Source of the DNA: Comamonadaceae bacterium
GTDB lineage: Bacteria > Pseudomonadota > Gammaproteobacteria > Burkholderiales > Burkholderiaceae_C
Assembly (NCBI GenBank): GCA_947450895.1
Contig: CANFWT010000025.1
Span: forward strand, 1-34,900
Direction of reading: 5' to 3'
Length of the DNA stretch: 34,900 nucleotides
Shown: one piece after another, positions 7,798 to 15,542 of the stretch
How positions within the stretch are numbered: position 1 is the first letter of the stretch
Layout of the letters: the number at the start of each line of letters is the position of its first letter
The notes under the pieces: generated by a model
Told to the model about the DNA's origin: nothing
Databases searched by the model: none
Seen by the model: the letters and a program-made list of their open reading frames with translations, nothing else
Program-made: the position numbers and the translations under genes

Positions 7798-8693
7798 GGC
7801 AAGCCCGCCTTGGCCGGGAACAAAGTCTGCAAGCAGCGTGCCACCAGCGTGGCACCCTGGGCCATGCGCGGGCCGGGGCGCACCAGGATGTCGGCATCGG
7901 TACGGTCAAAGGCGCAGACCCGCTTTTGCTGGATCGCCTTCAGGCTGCTCCAACCGGGACGCGTTGGCATGGCGTCGGCGTTGCTGTCGCCCACCATGAT
8001 CACATCGGGCTGCGCGCGCACCACGAATTCGGGGTTGACCTTGGGGAACGGCCCCAAGCTCCCGGCAACGATGTTGTTGAGCTCTAAGCGCTCCAGCGTC
8101 TGGCCCAAGAAGGACGAGGTGCTGGCGGCATACGGACCCGGACTGACTTCGAAATACACTTTTGTACCGCGCGCCTTGGCGGGCACCAACGCAGTGGCGG
8201 CGCGCATCTGCGCTTCCATGGCCGCAACCAATGCATTGGCCGTGTCCACGCCGAGCAACTGCCCCAGCGTACCGAGCACGCGCACTGCACCAGCGTAGTC
8301 TTTGGGCTCCAGCGCCACCACGCGCAGGCCCAGTGCGCGCAGGCGATCGGTGCCGGGCGCCGAACTGGCCACCAGCACCAGGTCGGGCTGGAGGGCGACG
8401 ATGGCCTCGATGTTCGGGTCCAGCCCGCCACCCACCTTAGCCAGCGTTTGCACGCTGGCCGGGTAATTCGAATACCGGTCCACCCCCACCAGTTTGGCGC
8501 ACTGGCCCAAGGCGCAGACCGACTCTGTTAACGACGGCAAGAGGCTCACGATGCGCCGGGGCACTGGCTGGAGCGGCACTTCTGTGCCCCGGTCGTCCAC
8601 CACCGTGGCGCCGGTCGCTGCCACTTGCGCAGGTATGGCACCGAGCAGCAGCAAGGCAACTGCGGCCCATGCCAAGCGCAGCGTTGCGCTCAT
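7794..8693 (-). CDS. btuF: Periplasmic cobalamin-binding protein
   Basis: A 299-aa periplasmic substrate-binding protein of the BtuF/FhuD class (helical backbone, two lobes). A clear Sec signal peptide lies at residues 1-26 (LLLLGAIPAQVAATG). The family opening RIVSLLPSLTESVCALG, then LVGVDRYSNYP, then GLDPNIEAIVALQPDLVL is typical of B12-binding members. The start ATG at 8693 overlaps the preceding stop by four bases and places the signal peptide at the N terminus. A longer frame to 8897 would bury the signal peptide and is rejected. It hands B12 to BtuCD. It is the second of two binding-protein-like genes in the operon. Confidence 0.9.
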   Translation of the reverse strand: MSATLRLAWAAVALLLLGAIPAQVAATGATVVDDRGTEVPLQPVPRRIVSLLPSLTESVCALGQCAKLVGVDRYSNYPASVQTLAKVGGGLDPNIEAIVALQPDLVLVASSAPGTDRLRALGLRVVALEPKDYAGAVRVLGTLGQLLGVDTANALVAAMEAQMRAATALVPAKARGTKVYFEVSPGPYAASTSSFLGQTLERLELNNIVAGSLGPFPKVNPEFVVRAQPDVIMVGDSNADAMPTRPGWSSLKAIQQKRVCAFDRTDADILVRPGPRMAQGATLVARCLQTLFPAKAGLP

Positions 8694-9517
8694 GGCGTGG
8701 TACGCCCTATGGACGAGCGCATCCAGTCGCGGCAAATGCGGTGCAAGGCCGCCACACCATCGGTCAGCGCCGCCGGACCGGGCTGCAGGATCAGCGGCGA
8801 CTTGACCTCGAACAATGCGCCATGGCGCACCGCCGCCACTTGCTCCCAACCAGGGCGCGCCGCCACGGCCTCGGGCCGGAACTTCTTTCCGCACCACGAG
8901 CCAATCACGATGTCCGGCTTGCGGCGCACGATCTCAGCGCCGTCGGCAATGATGCGGTTCTTGCCCAGTGACTGCTGCGCTAGCTCGGGAAAGATGTCGT
9001 CGCCCCCGGCGATGCCCAAAAGCTCAGACACCCAGCGAATCGCGCTGATGTGGGGCACATCCCACTCTTCAAAAAACACGCGCGGCCGGCGCGCACCCAA
9101 CGCCTGCAGCGCCGCCACCTCGGCCCGCATGACGCCCAGCCCCTGCTGCATGGCGGCAATGCGTTCCAGCCCTTGCGCGGCCTCGCCCACCATGGCCGCT
9201 ACCTGGTAGAGCATGGAAAAAATCTCGGCCACGCTGCGCTGGTTGAACACCGTCACTTGCACGCCCTGGCGAATCAGTGCTGCCGCAATATCGGCCTGCA
9301 AGTCCGAAAAGCCGAACACGCAATCGGGCTCAAGCGCCAAAATTTTGTCGATCTTGGCGCTCAGGAACGCGCTCACCTTGGGCTTTTCCTGCCGCGCCCG
9401 CGCCGGGCGCACGGTGTAGCCCGAAATTCCCACAATGCGTGCCTCCTGCCCGAGCAAGTACAGCCACTCGGTGGTTTCCTCGGTCAGGCAGACGATGCGT
9501 TGGGGGGTGAGCAGCAT
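8690..9517 (-). CDS. Cobalamin-binding-type protein without signal peptide
   Basis: A 275-aa relative of BtuF (periplasmic-binding-protein-like, helical backbone), beginning directly with TPQRIVCLTEETTEWLYLLG and IVGISGYTVRP. Further family parts are KIDKILALEPDCVFGFSDLQADIAAAL and a C-terminal lobe with EEWDVPHISAIRWV. There is no signal peptide, and the frame is closed by a TAA ten codons upstream of the ATG, so a leader cannot have been missed. It is therefore predicted to be cytoplasmic. It sits between btuB (23 bp away) and btuF (4-nt overlap). Such proteins are usually named cobalamin-binding protein; I know of no proven role. It may bind B12 or a corrinoid after import. Confidence 0.85.
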   Translation of the reverse strand: MLLTPQRIVCLTEETTEWLYLLGQEARIVGISGYTVRPARARQEKPKVSAFLSAKIDKILALEPDCVFGFSDLQADIAAALIRQGVQVTVFNQRSVAEIFSMLYQVAAMVGEAAQGLERIAAMQQGLGVMRAEVAALQALGARRPRVFFEEWDVPHISAIRWVSELLGIAGGDDIFPELAQQSLGKNRIIADGAEIVRRKPDIVIGSWCGKKFRPEAVAARPGWEQVAAVRHGALFEVKSPLILQPGPAALTDGVAALHRICRDWMRSSIGRTTP

Positions 9518-9540
9518 GGGCGCAGTATCCGGGGCAATGC

Positions 9541-11397
9541 TTACTTAGGCGCCCACTGGAGGGTGGTGAAGAAGTTGGCGCCCGCCGTCGAGTAACCGTT
9601 GATCTTTTGGTAGGTCTGGTCCGTGGCATTGTTGATACGAACCGCCAGCGTCCAATCTTTGCTCAACTCCCGGTGCGCGCGCAGATTGAGCAGGGTGTAG
9701 CCGGCGTTGACGATGCTGTTGGCGGCATTGTCAAACGTGGGGCCAACGTCTTGGACTTCCGCACCCAGCGTCCAGCCGCTCCATGGCAGCTCCGCACCCA
9801 GCACAATGATCTGCTTGGCACGAAGGCTCAAGTCCTTGCCAGTAGTTTCATTGCGCGGATTGAGCAAATCCACCGAGCCCTTGAGCCGAAGCGCTCCGAT
9901 GCGACGCGCGCCCGAAAGCGTCAGGCCTTCCACCGAGGCGGTACCGACGTTGTACCAGCAGAAGTACCCAGCAGCGCAGGTATCGAGACTCATCGAGGAA
10001 GAAATCAAATTGCTGTATGTGTTCTTGTACAGCACCAACCTGACTTCGCTGCCGGGCTCGCTGTACGAGACACTGAGCTCGTTGCTGCGTCCACTCTCCG
10101 GCGTTAGGGTTGAGCTGCCATACGCGCCCAGCAATTGCTCCATGGTTGGCGTGCGGTAGGAGGTTCCAGCAGAGGTACCAAGCCGCAAACTCGGCGCCAG
10201 CAAGTAGGCGTAGCTGATAGCGCCTGTGTTGTTGACACCGTACACGCTGTCGCTGTCCTGGCGCGCGTTGACCTGCAGTTCGTTGGCGCCCAGTCGGGTG
10301 GTGTAGCCCATACCGCTGGCGTCCACGGTTCTGCTGCCATTGACCGCTGCGTTGTAGGCGTTTTCAGCGGCTGAAAATGTGTCTTTTTTCCGTTCTAAAA
10401 AGGGACTCCACAGTCCGCCCAGGCCTTGCCATTGGCCATCCACACTGAGGCCCTCGAGCACGGTGGAGTAGTCCCACACCGGGTCCGTGTTGCTCATGTA
10501 GGACGTCAAGGCGCGGGACACCCGCACGGTCGTTTTCAAACGATCCGACCAGCGCGCGCTCCAGCTCGCCGCCGTGGTTTGCAACGTACCGCTGGTGGTG
10601 GTGTCTTCGAAATTGTTGGCCCCGTACACGTCAACCGAGCGGTACTGCAAACGGTTCTGGCTGCTGACCACTTCAAGGCGATGGGCACTGCTGAGCCCAT
10701 AGCCTAGGCGCAAGCTGGCGTCAGTGTTCTTGGCGCCCTCGGTGTCGGGCGTGTGCACCACGCCCTTGTAGGTGTTGAAGCCGTCTGTCTGAGCCGACGC
10801 GAGATGCACGGCGTAGTCCAATTCATCGGCAGCGCCTCGCACACCAAATGCGATCTTTTGCGCGTTGTAGCTGCCAGCTCCCAGGGCAATGGACGGGTAC
10901 ACACCCGTCTGGCCCTTGCGGGTAAATATTTGGACGATGCCAGTCATGGCATCTGCACCGTACAAGACACTGGCGGGGCCGCGCACGATTTCAATGCGCT
11001 CAATATCGCCCAAAGGCACAAGCTCCCAATTCACGCCGCCACCCGGCTGGTTGCCGTCCTGACCGCCCACGCGAACCCCATCGACGAACAAGCCCGTCAT
11101 CCGCGCTTCGCCCCCGCGGACATAGACCTTTCCGTCGCCCATCTGCAGTCCCGGCTGTTGCGCCAGAATTTGCAAGACCGTCGTCACGCCGCTTTCCTCG
11201 ATTTGCTGCCGGTCAATCACGGTGACGTCGGCAAGCACCTCAGCTACCGGACGGGCAAAGCGACTGGCCGTCACGACCACCTGCTGCAGCGCCGAGGGGC
11301 TATCCGCCGTTTGCGCAAAACCAGGGACAGAGGAAACAGCCGCAACCACGGCCAAAGGAAGCGCGGCCAAGCGCGCATGGGAAATACCAGTTTTCAT
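9541..11397 (-). CDS. btuB: TonB-dependent vitamin B12 outer-membrane receptor
   Basis: A 618-aa TonB-dependent receptor. Signal peptide at 1-29 (VSSVPGFAQ), TonB box QQVVVTASRF just after it, then the plug domain with LQILAQQPGLQM, VYVRGGEARMTGLFVDGVRV and IERIEIVRGPASVLYGADAMTG, followed by a C-terminal beta barrel. It would move cobalamins across the outer membrane using TonB energy. The ATG at 11397 gives a proper signal peptide; the longer frame to 11604 runs into the riboswitch aptamer. The barrel ends in TTLQWAPK rather than the usual terminal Phe. Assignment to B12 is strengthened by the upstream cobalamin riboswitch and the downstream btuFCD genes. Confidence 0.93.
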   Translation of the reverse strand: MKTGISHARLAALPLAVVAAVSSVPGFAQTADSPSALQQVVVTASRFARPVAEVLADVTVIDRQQIEESGVTTVLQILAQQPGLQMGDGKVYVRGGEARMTGLFVDGVRVGGQDGNQPGGGVNWELVPLGDIERIEIVRGPASVLYGADAMTGIVQIFTRKGQTGVYPSIALGAGSYNAQKIAFGVRGAADELDYAVHLASAQTDGFNTYKGVVHTPDTEGAKNTDASLRLGYGLSSAHRLEVVSSQNRLQYRSVDVYGANNFEDTTTSGTLQTTAASWSARWSDRLKTTVRVSRALTSYMSNTDPVWDYSTVLEGLSVDGQWQGLGGLWSPFLERKKDTFSAAENAYNAAVNGSRTVDASGMGYTTRLGANELQVNARQDSDSVYGVNNTGAISYAYLLAPSLRLGTSAGTSYRTPTMEQLLGAYGSSTLTPESGRSNELSVSYSEPGSEVRLVLYKNTYSNLISSSMSLDTCAAGYFCWYNVGTASVEGLTLSGARRIGALRLKGSVDLLNPRNETTGKDLSLRAKQIIVLGAELPWSGWTLGAEVQDVGPTFDNAANSIVNAGYTLLNLRAHRELSKDWTLAVRINNATDQTYQKINGYSTAGANFFTTLQWAPK

Positions 11398-11423
11398 AGG
11401 AAAAAGACCATCAATAAAACCCT

Positions 11424-11476
11424 CGCCGTCTTCCCCGACAGCGCATGGGCGCCACAGTTGCGCGCAGGCGCGCAAC
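11424..11476 (-). other. Two hairpins in the riboswitch expression platform
   Basis: Between the aptamer and the btuB ATG, the minus strand has a 9-bp perfect stem GTTGCGCGC-CT-GCGCGCAAC (11457-11476) and a 7-bp stem closing a GGGGAA loop (11424-11443, one G-U pair). Neither is followed by a U-tract, so control of translation initiation, possibly through a kissing loop, is more likely than transcription termination. That mechanism is inferred. Confidence 0.5.
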
Positions 11477-11477
11477 C

Positions 11478-11706
11478 ACTTTATTGGCCGGTATCCGGGC
11501 TGATGGCGCGACCCCCATCGCCTTCCCAAGCGCTTGTTCAGGGCACTCAGTGGCTGTGATGGAGGCGAAATCGCCGCGCGAAGCACGCGTGACGATTTGG
11601 CCACTTACCGTTGCGGGGGCAGCGCAGGTTAGGCGGGCTGTTGAACAGCCAATCCCTCCTGCTTCCCGTTGAACTGCACCGTGTGAACCACCGTGCGAGC
11701 ACCAAC
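11478..11706 (-). promoter_or_regulatory. Cobalamin (B12) riboswitch controlling btuB operon
   Basis: On the minus strand the order of conserved aptamer pieces is complete: CACGGTGGTTCACACGGTGC, then AACGGGAAGCAGG, CTGCCCCCGCAACGGTAAG (complement of 11602-11621), AGCCACTG, TGGGAAGGCGATGGGGGTC, and the B12 box AGCCCGGATACCGGCC (11486-11501). This is the AdoCbl-class leader that represses B12 uptake genes when adenosylcobalamin is plentiful. The conserved CCGCAACTGT piece reads CCGCAACGGT here. The 5' limit is approximate and set by a possible promoter -10. Confidence 0.93.
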
Positions 11707-11712
11707 GCAAGA

Positions 11713-11718
11713 ATTCTA
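11713..11718 (-). promoter_or_regulatory. Possible -10 element for riboswitch/btuB transcript
   Basis: TAGAAT on the minus strand lies just upstream of the first conserved aptamer segment and would start transcription near 11706. No good -35 is visible 16-18 bp upstream, so support is positional. Confidence 0.35.
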
Positions 11719-11754
11719 CGGCTTCGCCCCACACCTAACCGCCTGGCTGCGACC

Positions 11755-11760
11755 TACAAT
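11755..11760 (+). promoter_or_regulatory. Possible -10 element for the zapB-like/zapA transcript
   Basis: TACAAT ends eight bases before the ATG at 11769. If used, transcription would start within one to three bases of the start codon, giving a nearly leaderless mRNA. No convincing -35 is seen. The same CCTACAAT string precedes the 6S RNA gene at 12381-12388. Confidence 0.4.
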
Positions 11761-11768
11761 GTCGCGCT

Positions 11769-12020
11769 ATGCAGCCACTTTCCCCCATCGAGCAAATCGC
11801 CGAGCGCGTGGAGCGCTTGCTGGTGCGCTACGAAGAGCTCCAACGCACCAATACCCTTCTGGAAAGCCAGGTCCAGTTATTGGCACAGGAGCGGGACTCC
11901 TTGAAATCGCGCTTGGGTGCTGCGCGCGCGCGCATTGACGCCTTGCTCGACCGCATCCCCGGTGCGGATACCAAGCCCGCTGCCGAGCCAGCTTTCGAAC
12001 CACCGCACGCTACGCCATGA
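11769..12020 (+). CDS. ZapB-like coiled-coil protein
   Basis: An 83-aa protein whose residues 1-60 form one long predicted coiled coil with leucines in heptad-like spacing (IEQIAERVERLL, LLESQVQLLAQERDSLKSRL), followed by a flexible Pro/Ala/Glu tail. It matches the small coiled-coil proteins that commonly precede zapA in proteobacteria and are described as ZapB-like cell-division factors; this name is by position and shape, not by a strong motif. Its stop overlaps the zapA start by four bases (ATGA), so the two are made together. There is no ribosome binding site ahead of the ATG and a possible -10 almost abuts it. Confidence 0.82.
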   Translation: MQPLSPIEQIAERVERLLVRYEELQRTNTLLESQVQLLAQERDSLKSRLGAARARIDALLDRIPGADTKPAAEPAFEPPHATP

Positions 12021-12349
12021 AACAACTCGACGTCCAGATCATGGGCCAAAACTACCTCTTGGGCTGCCCCGAAGGCGGCGAAGCCAAGCTGGTGCAAGCG
12101 GTGCAACGCGTGGATTCGGCCATGTGCAAGATCCGCGATGCGGGCAAGGTCCGTGCGCGCGACCGCATTGCAGTCTTAGCCGCCCTGAACTTGGCTTTTG
12201 AAGTGGCCGGCGCAGAAGCACAGACAGACACCGGTGTGCTGGAGGAAACGCCAGCGCTCACGCTGAACCGCCGGCACGACGACACAGTGCTTGAGCCGCT
12301 AATTAAGCGCCTGGACAAAGTTTTAGCACGCGACGGCCTGTTGTTTTAG
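12017..12349 (+). CDS. zapA: Cell division protein ZapA
   Basis: A 110-aa ZapA, which binds FtsZ and promotes bundling and Z-ring stability. The N-terminal part begins KQLDVQIMGQNYLLGCPEG, the standard ZapA opening, and is followed by LVQAVQRVDSAMCKIRD and RIAVLAALNLAFEVA, then a C-terminal helix. It overlaps the ZapB-like gene by four bases. The 6S RNA gene follows 46 bp downstream, the common zapA-ssrS arrangement in proteobacteria, which supports both calls. The C-terminal stretch (about 78-110) is longer than the minimal family domain but ordinary. Confidence 0.93.
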   Translation: MKQLDVQIMGQNYLLGCPEGGEAKLVQAVQRVDSAMCKIRDAGKVRARDRIAVLAALNLAFEVAGAEAQTDTGVLEETPALTLNRRHDDTVLEPLIKRLDKVLARDGLLF

Positions 12350-12382
12350 CCGGGCAAGGGCAAGCGATCCACTTCAGACGCC

Positions 12383-12388
12383 TACAAT
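12383..12388 (+). promoter_or_regulatory. -10 element of the 6S RNA promoter
   Basis: TACAAT sits seven bases before the first base of the 6S closing stem (12396), the correct distance for a sigma-70 start. The -35 region is not a clear match to TTGACA. Confidence 0.55.
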
Positions 12389-12395
12389 CCGCTGC

Positions 12396-12568
12396 GTCTG
12401 CGGTGCCTGCCGGGCTTTATATTTCCTTGAACCTATGCTCTATGAGCCAGGGCTTGGAATATGCGGCGCAAGCGTGACCGTCTCGCGTTAGACGGACCCA
12501 ATGCGCGGCTGACCTCGCCCACCTGAACCCCGGTTCAGGATGCCGGTCCGGTGGCATTCGCAGACACC
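12396..12568 (+). ncRNA. ssrS: 6S RNA
   Basis: An RNA of about 173 nt folding end to end as 6S RNA does. The closing stem is GTCTGCG (12396-12402) with CGCAGAC (12559-12565), extended by GTGCC with GGCAT. The apical hairpin is CCGTCT-CGCGTT-AGACGG (12478-12495). The 3' strand carries the hairpin CCTGAACC-CC-GGTTCAGG (12522-12539), the equivalent of the CUUGAACC hairpin in the E. coli molecule. 6S RNA mimics an open promoter and holds the sigma-70 RNA polymerase in stationary phase. Position directly after zapA agrees. The exact 3' end is approximate. Confidence 0.88.
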
Positions 12569-12597
12569 TTTTCTTCTACCTGTCTCCACCCTTTCCC

Positions 12598-13410
12598 ATG
12601 ATTGAACCTCATTTGATCGCCGAATTGGCGCTTCTGGGCCTGTGCACCGGCTTTTTGGCCGGTTTGCTAGGCATTGGCGGAGGCATGCTGATGGTGCCCT
12701 TTATGACACTGATCATGTCGCACCGGGGCATTAGCGGCGACCTGGCGGTGAAGATGGCAATTGCAACCTCCATGGCGACCATCATGTTCACCAGCATGGC
12801 CAGTGTGCGCGCCCACCACAGGCGCGGCGCGGTGCGCTGGGACATTGTCAAAAGCCTGGCACCTGGCATCATGCTCGGCGGCGCGCTGGCCAGCGTCGGC
12901 ATGTTCAGTGTGCTCAAAGGCGCCTACCTGGCGGTCTTTTTTGGCCTGTTTGTCAGCTATTCCGCCACCCAAATGCTGCGCAACAAAAAGCCCCAGGCGC
13001 ACCGCGCCATGCCAGGCCCGGCGGGCCAGGTGGCGGCGGGCGGGGTGATCGGCTTTTTGTCAGGCTTGGTGGGTGCGGGCGGTGGTTTTGTCAGCGTGCC
13101 CTTTATGGTCTCGCGCAACGTGCCTATGCACAACGCCGTAGGCACCAGCGCCGCCTTGGGCTTTCCTATCGCGCTGGCCAACACCGTGGGATACATCGTC
13201 AGTGGCTCGGCGCTGGAGGGCTTGCCCGACGGCTCGCTGGGCTATGTCTGGCTGCCCGCGCTGGCGGTTATCGGGGCGTGCAGCGTGCTCACGGCGCCTT
13301 GGGGGGCAAAAATTGCGCACCGCTTACCGGTGGCGCTGCTCAAACGGGTGTTTGCGGTGCTTCTGTACTGCTTGGCTGGCTACATGCTGTACAAGGGCCT
13401 GCTTGCCTGA
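12598..13410 (+). CDS. TauE/SafE family sulfite/anion exporter
   Basis: A 270-aa membrane protein of the TauE/SafE (DUF81) family with two homologous halves. The repeated motif is LLGIGGGMLMVPFMT (about 23-37) and LVGAGGGFVSVPFMV (about 159-173), each starting a helical bundle of roughly four segments. Members export sulfite, sulfoacetate or other small anions; the substrate here is unknown. It starts only about 30 bp after the 6S RNA, in the place where fau (ygfA) lies in enterobacteria, and has no clear ribosome binding site. It may share the 6S transcript. It ends at a strong palindromic terminator. Confidence 0.88.
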   Translation: MIEPHLIAELALLGLCTGFLAGLLGIGGGMLMVPFMTLIMSHRGISGDLAVKMAIATSMATIMFTSMASVRAHHRRGAVRWDIVKSLAPGIMLGGALASVGMFSVLKGAYLAVFFGLFVSYSATQMLRNKKPQAHRAMPGPAGQVAAGGVIGFLSGLVGAGGGFVSVPFMVSRNVPMHNAVGTSAALGFPIALANTVGYIVSGSALEGLPDGSLGYVWLPALAVIGACSVLTAPWGAKIAHRLPVALLKRVFAVLLYCLAGYMLYKGLLA

Positions 13411-13449
13411 AGGCGCGTCCCGCAAGGGCCTTTAAAAAACCCGCCAAAG

Positions 13450-13475
13450 AAAAAACCCGCCGCGGCGGGTTTTTT
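13450..13475. terminator. Bidirectional intrinsic terminator
   Basis: A perfect 26-bp palindrome: six A, CCCGCCG, then CGGCGGG and six T. The stem ends in a T-run on both strands, so it serves both the exporter gene (plus) and the pha operon (minus), which converge here. Confidence 0.92.
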
Positions 13476-13512
13476 CAAGGGTGTGCCAAGGCTTGGGTGC
13501 CAAAGCAATGCC

Positions 13513-14250
13513 TTAGCCCATGTGCAATCCGCCATTGACCGAGAAGTCAGCGCCAGTGGCGTAGCCGCCTTCTTCAGAGGCCAGCCAGGCGATGATGGAA
13601 GCGATCTCGCTGGGCTCGCCCAAGCGCTTGACCGGCACGGTGGCCACGATCTTGGCCAGCACGTCTTCGCGTATGGCTTTGACCATGTCGGTACCGATGT
13701 AGCCTGGGCTTACGGTGTTGACGGTCACTCCTTTGGTGGCCAGTTCTTGCGCCAAGGCCATGGAGAAGCCATGCATACCGGCTTTGGCCGCCGAGTAGTT
13801 GGTTTGTCCAGCTTGGCCTTTTTCGCCGTTGACCGACGAGATATTGATGATGCGGCCCCAGCCTTTTTCCACCATGTCGGCGACCACTTGCTTGGTGACG
13901 TTGAACATGGAGTTGAGGTTGGTTTCGATCACCATGTCCCAGTCTTCGCGGCTCATTTTCAGGAACATGCGGTCGCGGGTGATGCCGGCGTTGTTCACCA
14001 GCACGTCAATGGTGCCGTGTTCGGCCTTGGTTTTCGTGAAGGCTTCAACGGTGGAATCCCAGTCGCCCACATTGCCCGCTGAGGCGTAAAAGGTATAGCC
14101 CAGAGCGGCCTGCTCGGCGATCCATTTGGCATGGTCGCGGGTGGGGCCGCAACCAGCGATGACTTTAAAACCCTCTTTGTGCAGGCGCTGGCAAATGGCG
14201 GTACCGATGCCGCCCATGCCGCCGGTGACGTAGGCTACTTTCTGACTCAT
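13513..14250 (-). CDS. phaB: Acetoacetyl-CoA reductase (NADPH)
   Basis: A 245-aa short-chain dehydrogenase making (R)-3-hydroxybutyryl-CoA for polyhydroxybutyrate. Cofactor motif TGGMGGIG (9-16), NNAG at 86-89, and the catalytic set Ser139, Tyr152, Lys156 (NYSAAKAG). The TNYSAAKAGMHGFSMALAQE region and the C-terminal GADFSVNGGLHMG are typical PhaB. A good ribosome binding site, AAGGAG, lies six bases before the ATG. Third gene of phaC-phaA-phaB; 46 bp separate it from phaA. Transcription ends at the palindromic terminator 38 bp beyond the stop. Confidence 0.96.
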   Translation of the reverse strand: MSQKVAYVTGGMGGIGTAICQRLHKEGFKVIAGCGPTRDHAKWIAEQAALGYTFYASAGNVGDWDSTVEAFTKTKAEHGTIDVLVNNAGITRDRMFLKMSREDWDMVIETNLNSMFNVTKQVVADMVEKGWGRIINISSVNGEKGQAGQTNYSAAKAGMHGFSMALAQELATKGVTVNTVSPGYIGTDMVKAIREDVLAKIVATVPVKRLGEPSEIASIIAWLASEEGGYATGADFSVNGGLHMG

Positions 14251-14296
14251 GCTGATCTCCTTCTTGGTTATTGACTGGCGAATGAATTGATGTGGT

Positions 14297-15475
14297 TTAA
14301 CGCTCGATAGTCAAAGCAACACCCATGCCGCCGCCTATGCACAGGCTGGCGATGCCGCGTTTGGCGTCGCGGCGCTGCATTTCGTGCAGCAGGGTTACCA
14401 GAATACGGCAACCGGACGCACCAATCGGGTGACCGATCGCAATGGCGCCACCGTTGACATTGACCTTGGACGTGTCCCAGCCCATTTGTTGATTGACCGC
14501 ACAGGCTTGGGCGGCGAAGGCTTCGTTGATTTCTAGCAAGTCGAGGTCTTGCGCTTTCCAGCCCGCACGGGCCAGGGCTTTTTGGGAGGCCGGCACCGGG
14601 CCCATGCCCATCATGGCGGGGTCCAGGCCAGTGGTGGCAAAGCTGGCAATGCGGCCCAGCGGGGTCAGGCCCAAGGCGGCGGCCTTTTTGGCTGTCATCA
14701 CCATCACGGCGGCCGCGCCGTCGTTGATGCCCGAGGCGTTGCCTGCAGTCACGCCACCGGCCTTGTCAAAGGCAGGGCGCAGACCGGCCAGCGCTTCGGC
14801 GTTGGATTTACGGTTGATGAACTCGTCGGCAGCAAAGACGATGGGGTCGCCCTTTTTCTGGGCGATGGAGAACGGCACGATCTCGTCGACAAACTTGCCT
14901 GCGTCTTGCGCTGCAGCGGCTTTTTGCTGGCTGGCCAGGGCCAGGGCGTCTTGCATGTCGCGGGTGATGCCATGGGCCTTGGCCACGTTTTCGGCGGTAA
15001 TGCCCATGTGGTACTGGTTGTAGACGTCCCACAGGCCGTCAACGATCATGGAGTCGACCATGTTCCAGTTGCCCATGCGCTGGCCGTCGCGGCTGCCCAT
15101 CAGCACGTGGGGCGAGGCGCTCATGTTTTCCTGGCCACCGGCAATCACGATCTCGCTGTCACCATAGGCGACGGACTGGGCCGCGAGCATCACAGCCTTA
15201 AGGCCGGAGCCACACACGGCGTTGATGGTCAGCGCCGGAGTTTCCTTGGCAAGGCCACTCTTGATAAGCGACTGACGCGCCGGGTTCTGACCCGAGCCAG
15301 CGGTCAGCACCTGGCCCAGGATGACTTCACCAATCTGGTCGGCACCCAGCCCGGTGCGCTCCAGCAGGTTTTTAATCACCGCCGCGCCCAGTTCCGGGGC
15401 TGCCACTTTGGCCAAACTGCCACCAAATTTCCCGACTGCGGTGCGGGTAGCAGCGACGATAACGATGTCTTCCAT
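14297..15475 (-). CDS. phaA: Acetyl-CoA C-acetyltransferase (beta-ketothiolase)
   Basis: A 392-aa thiolase condensing two acetyl-CoA to acetoacetyl-CoA, the first step of PHB synthesis. The acyl-enzyme cysteine is Cys88 (NAVCGSGLKAV); His349 (AIGHPIGASG) and the base Cys379 (LCIGGGMG) complete the site. Length and residue numbers match biosynthetic PhaA enzymes. GGAG lies seven bases before the ATG. Being between phaC and phaB makes a biosynthetic role much more likely than fatty-acid degradation. Gaps of 67 bp to phaC and 46 bp to phaB fit one transcript. Confidence 0.96.
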   Translation of the reverse strand: MEDIVIVAATRTAVGKFGGSLAKVAAPELGAAVIKNLLERTGLGADQIGEVILGQVLTAGSGQNPARQSLIKSGLAKETPALTINAVCGSGLKAVMLAAQSVAYGDSEIVIAGGQENMSASPHVLMGSRDGQRMGNWNMVDSMIVDGLWDVYNQYHMGITAENVAKAHGITRDMQDALALASQQKAAAAQDAGKFVDEIVPFSIAQKKGDPIVFAADEFINRKSNAEALAGLRPAFDKAGGVTAGNASGINDGAAAVMVMTAKKAAALGLTPLGRIASFATTGLDPAMMGMGPVPASQKALARAGWKAQDLDLLEINEAFAAQACAVNQQMGWDTSKVNVNGGAIAIGHPIGASGCRILVTLLHEMQRRDAKRGIASLCIGGGMGVALTIER

Positions 15476-15542
15476 GAAATTACTCCAAACGTTTTAAGGG
15501 GTAGATAAAAGAACGGTAATGATGCCTGAGCCCGGACGCTAT

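Noticed and set aside
11411..11734. A 107-aa ORF upstream of btuB, and a 5' extension of btuB to 11604
   Set aside because: Both lie on the cobalamin riboswitch; the conserved pattern there is RNA structure, and the btuB signal peptide starts at 11397.
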